From assembly GCA_023429275.1 (NCBI GenBank), contig JAEYWB010000313.1, positions 1-14,671 of the forward strand: a DNA stretch of 14,671 bases, read 5' to 3'. The position numbers and the translations under genes were made by a program. Source of the stretch: Planctomycetota bacterium. GTDB taxonomy: Bacteria > Planctomycetota > Planctomycetia > Planctomycetales > Planctomycetaceae. The notes under the pieces were generated by a model that saw nothing but the letters and a program-made list of their open reading frames with translations, did no database searches and was not told where the DNA came from. This document shows, in pieces, positions 7,704 to 14,353 of the stretch (position 1 is the stretch's first letter; every line of letters begins with the position of its first letter).

Positions 7704-8498
7704 TTATGAGGTCAACTTGGTCTCGAGTTGCACCAGTCGCTCGCTTTCGTGGCGAAACTCCGGCGCGCAGGCGTTGTAGTTGCGAAGCAGGTGAGCGAGC
7801 TCGGCACTCGGCGCACCGTTCTTGAGGAACTGCTCAGCGAGGCTGCCGGTGTTGCTCTGCTTCGCGGGGCCGAAGCATCCGTAGCATCCCCGATCGAAAC
7901 TCGGACAGATCGCTCCGCAGCCGGACTGTGTCACCGGACCGAGGCACGGTACGCCCTGAGCGACGGTGATGCAGACGTTGCCGCGGCGTTTGCAGTCGAG
8001 ACAGACACTGTGCGACGGAGTCTTCGGCTTGCGGCCGTTCACGATCGCCATGATCACTTCGACAAGCTGGAACCGATTGATCGGGCAGCCTCGCAACTCG
8101 AAGTCGACAGGCACATGCGCGGCGATCGGCGTCGACGTGGCCAGCGTCTCGATGTACTCCGGCCGCGCATAGACGGCGCGCACGAATTCCTCATGGTCAG
8201 CCCAGTTCCGCAGGGCCTGGATGCCCCCCGCTGTCGCGCAGGCTCCGATGGTGACCAGGAATCGTGAACGTTGCCGGATGTCGTGAATGCGGCGGATGTC
8301 CGCCGGCGTCGTGATCGATCCTTCGACCAGCGCCAGGTCATAAGGTCCCCCGTCGATGTGACTGGTCGCCTCCAGGAAATAGGCGATCTCGATCTTCCCG
8401 GCGACAGTCAACAGTTCATCTTCCGCGCAGAGCAGCGACAGCTGACAGCCATCGCAGGACGCGAACTTGAAGACCCCGAGTTTCGGCCTGGCAGACAT
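7704..8498 (-). CDS. hydD: [NiFe]-hydrogenase small (delta) subunit, three Fe-S clusters
   Basis: This 264-aa small subunit carries electrons between the Ni-Fe site and the flavin subunit. Proximal cluster ligands are C15 and C18 (ASCDGC), C87 (IGACAT) and C138 (RGCPINR). A second half is rich in Cys: C166, C169, C176, C185, then C194, C198, C205 and C208, enough for two further clusters. It has no Tat signal and no membrane anchor, so the enzyme is cytoplasmic. The start ATG 8498 shares one base with the hydG stop (TGATG); a TTG codon just before it in frame is not needed. Motifs match the group 3b/NADP-reducing small subunits. Confidence 0.95.
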   Translation of the reverse strand: MSARPKLGVFKFASCDGCQLSLLCAEDELLTVAGKIEIAYFLEATSHIDGGPYDLALVEGSITTPADIRRIHDIRQRSRFLVTIGACATAGGIQALRNWADHEEFVRAVYARPEYIETLATSTPIAAHVPVDFELRGCPINRFQLVEVIMAIVNGRKPKTPSHSVCLDCKRRGNVCITVAQGVPCLGPVTQSGCGAICPSFDRGCYGCFGPAKQSNTGSLAEQFLKNGAPSAELAHLLRNYNACAPEFRHESERLVQLETKLTS

Positions 8499-9352
8499 CA
8501 AAGTCCCTCGACATTCAGGAACGGGGCGAGAGAGTCGTGTCGGTACACCGGTCCGTCCTTACAGAGGAACGCCGGACCGAGTTGGCAATGGCCGCACAGT
8601 CCGATCGCGCACTGCATGTTTCGCTCCATGGACAGCCAGATGTGGTTCTCGGGGATTCCGCGAGCCAGCGCCGACTTGCCGACGAAGCGCATCATCACTT
8701 CGGGGCCGCACATGAAAACCGACGCCTGCTGCGGATCGTTCAACCTCAGTCGGTCCAGCAGAAGCGTGACGACGCCGACCGATCCCGACCAGGCGGCCCC
8801 GGCGCGATCGACAGTGAGGTGAACGCTCATCCCGCGTTGCGACCATCCGGAAAGCTCGGATTCAAACAGGATCGTCTCCGGTGTGCGCGATCCGTAGAGC
8901 AAAGTCAGCGAACGGTAACGACCTGCATGGCGAAGCAACTCGACAATCGCCGGTCGAAGCGGCGCTAAACCGAGTCCTCCTGCGACGACAACGACGTCCC
9001 GGCCTTCGGCGGACTGAATCGGCCAGCTGCTGCCGAACGGGCCACGCAGGCCGAGCGTATCGCCAACTCCCAGTCGAGCGAGCTGTTGTGTGACATTCCC
9101 GACCGCTCGCACGGTGTGCGCCCACGTCGTGGTACTGCGCGGATCGGCGCTCAGCGAGATGGGGACCTCTCCGACACCGGGCAGGTAGAGCATATTGAAC
9201 TGACCGGGCAAGAACCGATATTCGGCGGAGACGGCAGGATCAGCGAAGCCCAGGTGGTACGTTGCCACATCGGCGACTTCAGGCGTGATCTCCTGAATAC
9301 GGACGGTGTGACTGACCCAGGGATTCCCCTTCGGAGAGCAGGTCGCATTCAT
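8498..9352 (-). CDS. hydG: Hydrogenase gamma subunit, FAD/NAD(P)-binding reductase
   Basis: This 284-aa ferredoxin-reductase-like subunit exchanges electrons between NAD(P)H and the hydrogenase Fe-S chain. A flavin-binding region (PISLSADP, 64-71) is followed by the nucleotide-binding [10 protein letters not shown] (125-134), CGPE (215-218), and a C-terminal [2Fe-2S] motif C248-x4-C253-x2-C256-x7-C264, as in PyrK and sulfhydrogenase gamma chains. The start ATG 9352 (MNATCSPK) overlaps the hydB stop by ATGA; a longer in-frame open stretch upstream overlaps hydB and is rejected. NADP versus NAD preference cannot be told safely from the sequence. Confidence 0.94.
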   Translation of the reverse strand: MNATCSPKGNPWVSHTVRIQEITPEVADVATYHLGFADPAVSAEYRFLPGQFNMLYLPGVGEVPISLSADPRSTTTWAHTVRAVGNVTQQLARLGVGDTLGLRGPFGSSWPIQSAEGRDVVVVAGGLGLAPLRPAIVELLRHAGRYRSLTLLYGSRTPETILFESELSGWSQRGMSVHLTVDRAGAAWSGSVGVVTLLLDRLRLNDPQQASVFMCGPEVMMRFVGKSALARGIPENHIWLSMERNMQCAIGLCGHCQLGPAFLCKDGPVYRHDSLAPFLNVEGL

Positions 9353-10470
9353 GGCGTGGCCTCCCGAATGGCGGCGACCTCTTCCGTGATGTCGATGCCG
9401 ACGGGACACCAGGTGATACAGCGTCCGCAGCCGACGCAGCCGGATGAGCCGAACTGGTCGATCCAGCTGGCCAGCTTGTGCGTCAACCACTGTCGATAGC
9501 GCGAACGGATATCACGTCGTACCGGACCCCCACTGACGTAACTGAAGTCGAGATTGAAGCACGAGTCCCAACGCCGCTCCCGTTCTGCATGCTGGCCTTC
9601 CAGATCGGCGACCTCTTCGACGCTGCTGCAAAAGCACGTGGGGCAGACCATGGTGCAGTTCGTACATGCCAGACATCGCTGGGCAACGTCATCCCACCGC
9701 GGATGATCGAGCTGGGTCAGCAACAGATCGCGAATTCCCGTGGTTTCCATTCGCCTGGAAATCTGATCGACCGCTCGTCGTCGACGCTGATCGGCGTCGG
9801 CCAGCTCGTCCTCCTCGATCGGCTCTGTCGGCAACGTCGCCAGGCATTCCTCGCCGGCCGGGGTACCGGCTTCTACTTCAAAGCCGTCCGGCAGTTCCGT
9901 CAGGGCGAGGTCGAATCCCGATCGGCAGCGCGGCCCGGTTTCCATCGACGTGCAAAAGCATGTGCTCGCTGCCTGCGTGCAGTTGACGGCAACGATGAAC
10001 ACATTCTGCCGGCGTCGCTGATAGACCGGATCGACATACCCGCCTTCGAGGAAGACCCTGTCCTGCACCCGAATCGCCGCCAGCTCGCAGGCTCGTACTC
10101 CCAGGAAGGCATACCTCGGCGGATTGTCGTCCGCCGCACGCATCTGCCAGCCATCCGACGTGAGGTCCGCCGTTGTGAGCGTCGTCAACGGCGGAAACAG
10201 GTATCGCTTCCACGAGTGTGGACCGACCACGTAGCCAAAGAGCTCGTCATCCTCGCGCCGTTCGAGCCGATACTCACCCGGAGACTGCCGGTCGGTCCAA
10301 CCCTGCGGCAGATCGCTGAGGGAACGGATGCGGTCATAGACGATTGAGGCCTGCGCGACCGTCGGACCGATGACCTCATAGCCCTGCTCGGCCAGCCGGT
10401 CGATCAGCACCTGCAGGCCCGACCGTGCCAGAAAGACGGACTGGCTGGAGTTCATCATCGGCATTTCCAT
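9349..10470 (-). CDS. hydB: Hydrogenase beta subunit, 4Fe-4S ferredoxin-type (sulfhydrogenase/AsrA family)
   Basis: This protein of about 373 aa is an electron-transfer subunit of the HydBGDA complex. Near the C terminus are two ferredoxin-type motifs, C266-x2-C269-x2-C272-x3-C276 and C345-x2-C348-x2-C351-x3-C355, giving two [4Fe-4S] clusters; an earlier Cys group (C128, C164, C171, C173) is typical of this family and may add another site. The start is uncertain: GTG 10497 and ATG at 10470, 10464, 10458 and 10455 are all in frame. ATG 10470 is chosen; ATG 10464 or 10458 is served by the purine-rich GAGATGGAA. It lies 84 bases after the cyclic-nucleotide-fold gene, the largest gap in the operon. 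Closely similar to the anaerobic sulfite reductase subunit A family, but context settles the hydrogenase role. Confidence 0.92.
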   Translation of the reverse strand: MEMPMMNSSQSVFLARSGLQVLIDRLAEQGYEVIGPTVAQASIVYDRIRSLSDLPQGWTDRQSPGEYRLERREDDELFGYVVGPHSWKRYLFPPLTTLTTADLTSDGWQMRAADDNPPRYAFLGVRACELAAIRVQDRVFLEGGYVDPVYQRRRQNVFIVAVNCTQAASTCFCTSMETGPRCRSGFDLALTELPDGFEVEAGTPAGEECLATLPTEPIEEDELADADQRRRRAVDQISRRMETTGIRDLLLTQLDHPRWDDVAQRCLACTNCTMVCPTCFCSSVEEVADLEGQHAERERRWDSCFNLDFSYVSGGPVRRDIRSRYRQWLTHKLASWIDQFGSSGCVGCGRCITWCPVGIDITEEVAAIREATP

Positions 10471-10554
10471 CTCTGCGTGGGGGGGACCGGGTATCACAGC
10501 CGGGAGTTGCCAGGGGAACGGGCAAGACCGGGATCGAGGCCTGGCGTCCTCAGG

Positions 10555-11013
10555 TCAGTTCGGCCTGGCGAACAGGTCGAGCAACTGCAGCCGCGTAGCG
10601 AGCAGCCGATGTGACAATGCGGATGCAACCTGTCCCATGACGTGATATCCGATTTCGTGATCCGCTTGGCACAGTTGCCGCAATTCGTGACCAGAGATCG
10701 CAATCGCCAGCGTCGGCTCCACGGCCAACGCGCTGGTTGTCATACGACCGTCCCCCAGCAAGGCCGACCACGCCAACAGCTCACGCGGTCCCACGGTGAG
10801 AACTCGAGTCGAACCGCGACCGGGAACATTCATCTCCAGCGCGACCTGACCGGAACGGAGAATGTAGACGTCGTCGCGCTGGTCTCCCTCGCGAAAGATC
10901 ACCGTCCCCTCCGTCCACTCGACAACACGAGCAATCGCTGCCAACCGCGCCAGCATGGCAGCAGGCAGGTTGCCGGCAAAGCCCGCCTCCTGAATGTGGC
11001 CAAGCACTGTCAT
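10555..11013 (-). CDS. Stand-alone cyclic-nucleotide-binding-fold protein
   Basis: This 152-aa protein consists of little more than one CRP-type beta-roll (about 25-125: GTVIFREGDQRDDVYILRSG, then a cassette around RELLAWSALLGDGRMTTSALA) and a C-terminal helix. There is no helix-turn-helix, so it is not a DNA-binding CRP/FNR regulator. In the phosphate-binding cassette the Glu is kept, but the usual Arg is displaced by one position or replaced by Met, so classic cAMP binding is doubtful. The start ATG 11013 has a strong GGGAAAGGA site six bases upstream; a longer open frame upstream lies in the promoter. As first gene of the hydrogenase operon it may tune or sense the enzyme state; that is inference. 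Confidence 0.88.
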   Translation of the reverse strand: MTVLGHIQEAGFAGNLPAAMLARLAAIARVVEWTEGTVIFREGDQRDDVYILRSGQVALEMNVPGRGSTRVLTVGPRELLAWSALLGDGRMTTSALAVEPTLAIAISGHELRQLCQADHEIGYHVMGQVASALSHRLLATRLQLLDLFARPN

Positions 11014-11068
11014 ACTCAGTCCTTTCCCAGCATGTGTCCGGTACTCGTGAATTGTGCGAACTCGCCGG

Positions 11069-11093
11069 GTGACCGTCACGATCGCGTGACCGT
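11069..11093. promoter_or_regulatory. Candidate operator: overlapping GTGAC palindromes
   Basis: GTGAC-C-GTCAC (11069-11079) overlaps GTCACG-ATCG-CGTGAC (11075-11090), and GTGACCGT occurs twice as a direct repeat (11069-11076 and 11086-11093, 17 bases apart). Such nested symmetry points to a dimeric regulator of the CRP/FNR type, but spacing does not fit the CRP or FNR consensus. It lies 56-80 bases upstream of the start codon of the first operon gene. Confidence 0.4.
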
Positions 11094-11112
11094 GCGGGCG
11101 CGGCAACACGAG

Positions 11113-11140
11113 TGTGACAGTGCGGTCCACATGTGACAGT
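11113..11140. repeat. Direct repeat TGTGACAGT, two copies 19 bases apart
   Basis: Copies lie at 11113-11121 and 11132-11140, and a GGTCACC follows at 11144-11150. The spacing of about two helical turns would put both copies on one DNA face. Probably binding sites for the same factor as the GTGAC palindromes nearby. No identity for the factor can be read. Confidence 0.4.
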
Positions 11141-11229
11141 CTTGGTCACCTCGCATGCGGCCTGTTTCCCTCAACGGCCGGGTGCAATCATGATGCCAGC
11201 TGCGAGGTGACGGAAGTGATGGCATGGTG

Positions 11230-11247
11230 GGCGTCAAAATGGACGCC
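11230..11247 (+). repeat. Short stem in the hypE leader
   Basis: GGCGTC (11230-11235) and GACGCC (11242-11247) are perfect 6-base arms around the loop AAAATG, ending four bases before the hypE ribosome binding site. It could modulate hypE translation or be an operator; a chance occurrence is possible. Confidence 0.25.
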
Positions 11248-11267
11248 TCCGAGGAGAACGGTTTCTC

Positions 11268-12326
11268 ATGACGGGTGAAACTCAAACGGGGACGTGTCCA
11301 CTGCCAACCCCTGCCGTCGATGGCGAAGTCATCGGCCTCGCTCACGGTGAGGGGGGGATGCATTCCCGGCGGTTGATCCAGCAGACGGTGGCCCAGATTC
11401 TTGGGAACGACATCCTCTGCCGATTTGACGATGCCGCCCGATTGCCGGCGCGGACCGGGCAGATCGCATTCACAACCGATAGCTTTGTCGTCTCACCGCT
11501 GTTTTTTCCGGGAGGAGATATCGGCAAGCTGGCCGTCTTCGGAACGGTCAATGATCTGATCGTCGCCGGAGCCCGGCCTCTCTGGTTGAGCCTGTCGCTC
11601 ATCATCGAAGAAGGCCTGCCAGTCGAGGTCCTGCGTCGCGTGCTCAAGAGCGTTGCCGAGGCGGCAGAGTCGGGCGGAGTCGCGGTCGTCGCAGGCGACA
11701 CGATGGTTGTTCCGCGTGGCGCCGTCGACCAGCTCTTTCTCAACACGGCGGGGATCGGCGAACTGATCGAACCGGCTCCCGTTGGGCCAGAAGCGATGGA
11801 AATCGGGGATGAACTGCTGGTCACGGGGGTCGTCGGCCAGCACGGCGTGGCGATCCTGGCCTGCCGGGAGAACCTGGGGTTCGAGCCCCCCCCTTCCACC
11901 GACTGCGCGTCGCTGTGGGAAGCCGCTCAGGCCTTGCGCGATGCGGACGTCCCGGTGCGTGCGATGCGCGACGCGACACGCGGCGGCCTGGGGGCTGTGT
12001 TACATGAGTGGGCGTCAGCCTGCGGACACACACTGGCAATCGATTCTTCCGCGATCCCGCTTTCACCAGACGCCCGCGGCATCTGCGAGTTGCTTGGCCT
12101 GGATCCACTGTTCCTCGCCAGCGAAGGGATGATGGTCGTCGCGGTCCCGGGCGGAGCCTCCGACCGCGCTTTGAGCGCATGGCAACGAATGCCGCAACAC
12201 CAGTCCGCCCGGCGCATCGGCGAAGTTCGCGCTCGTGGTTTTTCTCCGGTAGTGATCCAACGCGGCCTCGGCGGCGAGCAAGCTCTGGACGAACCGATCG
12301 GAGCCGCGTTGCCGCGAATCTGCTGA
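11268..12326 (+). CDS. hypE: HypE, carbamoyl dehydratase (cyanide donor)
   Basis: This 352-aa PurM-like protein dehydrates the carbamoyl group placed by HypF on its C-terminal Cys to a thiocyanate and gives cyanide to iron on HypC-HypD. It has AHGEGG (25-30), TTDSFVVSPLFFPGGDIGKLA (split over 69-89), MRDATRGGL (233-241) and the essential C-terminal PRIC (Cys352). The start ATG 11268 has GAGGAGAA nine bases upstream; a ~17-residue leader precedes the usual family start. Several conserved positions differ: GDTMVV (Met146) where HypE normally has GDTKVV, GQHG (Gln191) for GDHG, and SEGM (285-288) for NEGK; Glu286 is kept. It is transcribed away from the rest of the hyp genes. Family membership is firm; full activity is likely but the Lys loss is notable. 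Confidence 0.95.
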   Translation: MTGETQTGTCPLPTPAVDGEVIGLAHGEGGMHSRRLIQQTVAQILGNDILCRFDDAARLPARTGQIAFTTDSFVVSPLFFPGGDIGKLAVFGTVNDLIVAGARPLWLSLSLIIEEGLPVEVLRRVLKSVAEAAESGGVAVVAGDTMVVPRGAVDQLFLNTAGIGELIEPAPVGPEAMEIGDELLVTGVVGQHGVAILACRENLGFEPPPSTDCASLWEAAQALRDADVPVRAMRDATRGGLGAVLHEWASACGHTLAIDSSAIPLSPDARGICELLGLDPLFLASEGMMVVAVPGGASDRALSAWQRMPQHQSARRIGEVRARGFSPVVIQRGLGGEQALDEPIGAALPRIC

Positions 12327-12449
12327 TTCGGCTGAAGTCGATATTTCCAACAGGCCACCAACGCCACACCGCTCACGAGCGTCCGGCAAGCCGACCAGCC
12401 CACCCAGCAACAACGAAATCGCCAGACTCTGAAACAACGACGCGGTCAT
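12327..12449 (-). pseudogene. Possible remnant of an MgtC-type membrane protein gene
   Basis: One base past the fhs stop, ATG 12449 opens a minus-strand frame whose first residues read MTASLFQSLAISLLLGG, then LVGL and an Arg-Glu-Arg-rich turn and GVGGL. This resembles the N-terminal helix and LVGLxRER...AGLR pattern of MgtC/SapB and DUF4010 proteins. After about 34 residues the resemblance ends, and the frame runs on antisense through the 3' end of hypE to a stop at 12063. A truncated gene that once followed fhs in the same transcription unit would explain this. The similarity is short and judged by eye; it may be chance. No terminator for hypE or fhs is obvious in this 124-base convergent gap. 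Confidence 0.3.
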
Positions 12450-12450
12450 G

Positions 12451-14139
12451 TCAGCTGATCCCGAAGACCTCACCGCGTTCATTGACCCCGATCCGCAAGG
12501 CGGCGGGCGAGACCGGGAGTCCAGGCAGCGTCGAGATGTCCCCCGCGAGAGCATAGACATAGCCCGCTCCGGCGGAGAGTCGCACTTCACGGATCGGAAG
12601 CCGAAAACCTTGCGGCCGCCCCAACAGCTTCGGATCGTGTGAAAAGGAATACTGCGTTTTGGCGATGCAAACCGGCAGACCGCCGAAGCCCAGCGCTTGA
12701 TACGACTCCAGCTGTTGACGAGCGTGAGGTTCGACATCCAGTCCAGCGGCTCCGTAAATCTCACGAGCCACCACATCGAGCTTCTCCAACAACGGCAGGT
12801 CGAGCGGATAGAGAAAGCGAATATGGCAGGGCAGCTCACAGGCTGAGATCACGGAACGCGCGAGTTCTTCGGCCCCTGCACCGCCGCGAGCGAAGGCGTC
12901 ACTGATGGCGACGTGGGACGCTCCCGCTTGCAGCGCGATCTGACGCACGGCCTCCAGTTCCCGATCCGTGTCGGAAGGAAAACGATTGATGGCCACCACG
13001 ACCGGAACCCCGAACTTTCGCAGGAGGTCCAGATGACCTTCGAGATTCGCTCGGCCGGCCTGCAAGGCGTCGAGATCCTCCTCGAAGAGATTCGGCGGCA
13101 ATGGCTTTCCCGGCTTGATCTCGAAGCGGCGACTTTGATACTTCAACGCGCGAACGGTACACACCAGAACTTCCGCATCAGGTGTGATGCCGCTGACTCG
13201 GCATTTGATGTGGAACAGCTTTTCGGCACCACAGTCGGCTCCGAAGCCGCTTTCCGTGACGACGAAATCTCCCATGCGGATCGCCGCCAGGTCGGCGAGC
13301 ACGGAACTGTTTCCGTGAGCGATGTTCGCGAACGGTCCCGCATGAACCAGGGCCGGAGTGTGTTCGCAGGTTTGAACCAGGTTGGGCCGAATGGCATCGC
13401 GCAATAAAGCGGTCATCGCACCGGCACAACCGATCTCGCGAGCAGTCACCAGTTGGCCGTCGCGGTCTCGCCCCACCACGATGCGGCCCAGTCGTTCTTG
13501 CAGATCAGCAAGGCTGGTCGCGAGAGCCAGAATGGCCATCACTTCCGAGGCGGCTGTGAGATCGAATCCGGTTTCACGCAGCGTGGTATGTGGACGCGAA
13601 CCAAGCCCGGTGATGACCTGCGACAACCCTTTGTCATTGAGATCGATGACATGTCGCCAGGTGACGCTGTTCGGGTTCAGCAGCGGCGTGAGTTGTCTCG
13701 ACAGGTGGTTGTCGATCATGGCGGCAAGCAAGTTGTGAGCCGACGTCACCGCATGCAGATCGCCGGTGAAGTGCAGATTGATCCTGTCGGCCGGCAACAA
13801 GCGAGCCATTCCGCCGCCCGCCCCGCCCCCTTTGATTCCGAAGACCGGGCCTTGAGACGGTTGCCGCAAAGTGGCGATGGCTCGCCGCCCCAAACGACAC
13901 AGCCCCATTGCCAATCCGATGGCGGTCACCGTCTTCCCTTCGCCGAGCGGCGTGGGACTGATCGCGGTCACGCCGATATACTTCGCCGGTGGCCGCTCAG
14001 CCAGGCAGCCTTCCAGGCCCAGAACCAGCTTGCCCTGGAACCACCCGAACGGCTCAACATCTTCCGGGCGCAATCCCCAATCAGTGGTCAGTTGCCCGAT
14101 TGGCCGAGGTACTGCGGAAAGGCTCATCGTCGGATTCAT
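12451..14139 (-). CDS. fhs: Formate-tetrahydrofolate ligase
   Basis: This 562-aa enzyme makes 10-formyl-tetrahydrofolate from formate, ATP and tetrahydrofolate, the entry of formate to folate C1 metabolism. The length is normal for the monofunctional bacterial enzyme. The P-loop is TPLGEGKT (63-70, usually TPAGEGKTT), followed by the family signature around QGPVFGIKGGGAGGG (96-110); FTGDLHA, the NLxQT-type region, FANIAHGNSS and ESGFGADCGAEKF-like segments follow in the expected order. The start ATG 14139 is weakly supported (GATGGG upstream); ATG 14127 (MSLSAV) is an alternative. It converges on hypE and is separately transcribed from the hydrogenase operon. No dehydrogenase/cyclohydrolase (FolD) is in the window. 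Confidence 0.96.
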   Translation of the reverse strand: MNPTMSLSAVPRPIGQLTTDWGLRPEDVEPFGWFQGKLVLGLEGCLAERPPAKYIGVTAISPTPLGEGKTVTAIGLAMGLCRLGRRAIATLRQPSQGPVFGIKGGGAGGGMARLLPADRINLHFTGDLHAVTSAHNLLAAMIDNHLSRQLTPLLNPNSVTWRHVIDLNDKGLSQVITGLGSRPHTTLRETGFDLTAASEVMAILALATSLADLQERLGRIVVGRDRDGQLVTAREIGCAGAMTALLRDAIRPNLVQTCEHTPALVHAGPFANIAHGNSSVLADLAAIRMGDFVVTESGFGADCGAEKLFHIKCRVSGITPDAEVLVCTVRALKYQSRRFEIKPGKPLPPNLFEEDLDALQAGRANLEGHLDLLRKFGVPVVVAINRFPSDTDRELEAVRQIALQAGASHVAISDAFARGGAGAEELARSVISACELPCHIRFLYPLDLPLLEKLDVVAREIYGAAGLDVEPHARQQLESYQALGFGGLPVCIAKTQYSFSHDPKLLGRPQGFRLPIREVRLSAGAGYVYALAGDISTLPGLPVSPAALRIGVNERGEVFGIS

Positions 14140-14198
14140 CCCATCGGTTTTTCAGTCGGAGGTCGTGGAACATTCGTCATCCCGGCCTTCCCGGACTG
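14140..14198. promoter_or_regulatory. Spacer upstream of fhs, divergent with the flavodoxin side
   Basis: This short region must hold the fhs promoter on the minus strand, and perhaps the plus-strand promoter for the flavodoxin gene, with the rest of the 214-base gap to 14353. I see no clear promoter hexamers or symmetric operator. No strong ribosome binding site precedes fhs. Confidence 0.35.
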
Positions 14199-14324
14199 AT
14201 GAATTCGGACCTCGAAAGTCTGGGCAAGTTGCGGAAGTCGCTCGATCGTGTGGACTTCCTTGGCCAGATGCCAGAGAACCCACGCGGATTCGCCGAGCCC
14301 CCGTACCTGTCTCCTGAACCATGA
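14199..14324 (+). CDS. Candidate small protein, 41 aa, ahead of the flavodoxin gene
   Basis: ATG 14199 opens a 41-codon frame (MNSDLESLGKLRKSLDRVDF..., ending PYLSPEP) that stops at TGA 14322-14324. The stop overlaps an ATG at 14321 (ATGA) that is in frame with the flavodoxin gene, which would couple the two. The product is charged and soluble, with a helical first half and a Pro-rich end. The ribosome binding site is poor and the frame is also open upstream into fhs antisense, so it may be noise. No family is recognised. Confidence 0.25.
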   Translation: MNSDLESLGKLRKSLDRVDFLGQMPENPRGFAEPPYLSPEP

Positions 14325-14353
14325 ATTCAGGTCTTCATCGAAAGATCCAGCAA

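Larger units (their letters stand above)
11014..11267. promoter_or_regulatory. Divergent promoter region, hydrogenase operon / hypE
   Basis: These 254 bases separate the start of the hydrogenase operon (minus) from hypE (plus), so promoters for both must lie here. It contains repeated GTGAC/GTCAC elements (11069-11093 and 11113-11150) and a short stem before hypE. I see no strong sigma-70 hexamer pair and no convincing sigma-54 -24/-12 element in either direction. Ribosome binding sites are clear on both sides: GGGAAAGGA at 11028-11020 (minus) and GAGGAGAA at 11251-11258 (plus). Confidence 0.6.

Noticed and set aside
8499..8501. TTG as start of hydD
   Set aside because: The adjacent ATG 8498 gives the TGATG coupling with hydG and a normal N terminus.
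9353..9490. N-terminal extension of the hydG frame
   Set aside because: It overlaps the Cys-rich end of hydB; ATG 9352 gives an ATGA junction and a normal length.
9478..10347. 289-codon plus-strand open frame
   Set aside because: Antisense to hydB with its ferredoxin-type Cys motifs.
11132..11150. CRP consensus site TGTGA...TCAC
   Set aside because: The half-sites are separated by nine bases instead of the six of the CRP consensus, so it is reported only as part of the repeat cluster.
12063..12839. 258-codon minus-strand frame as a full gene
   Set aside because: Most of it lies antisense to hypE or in another frame of fhs; only the start at 12449 resembles a real protein, so only a remnant is proposed.
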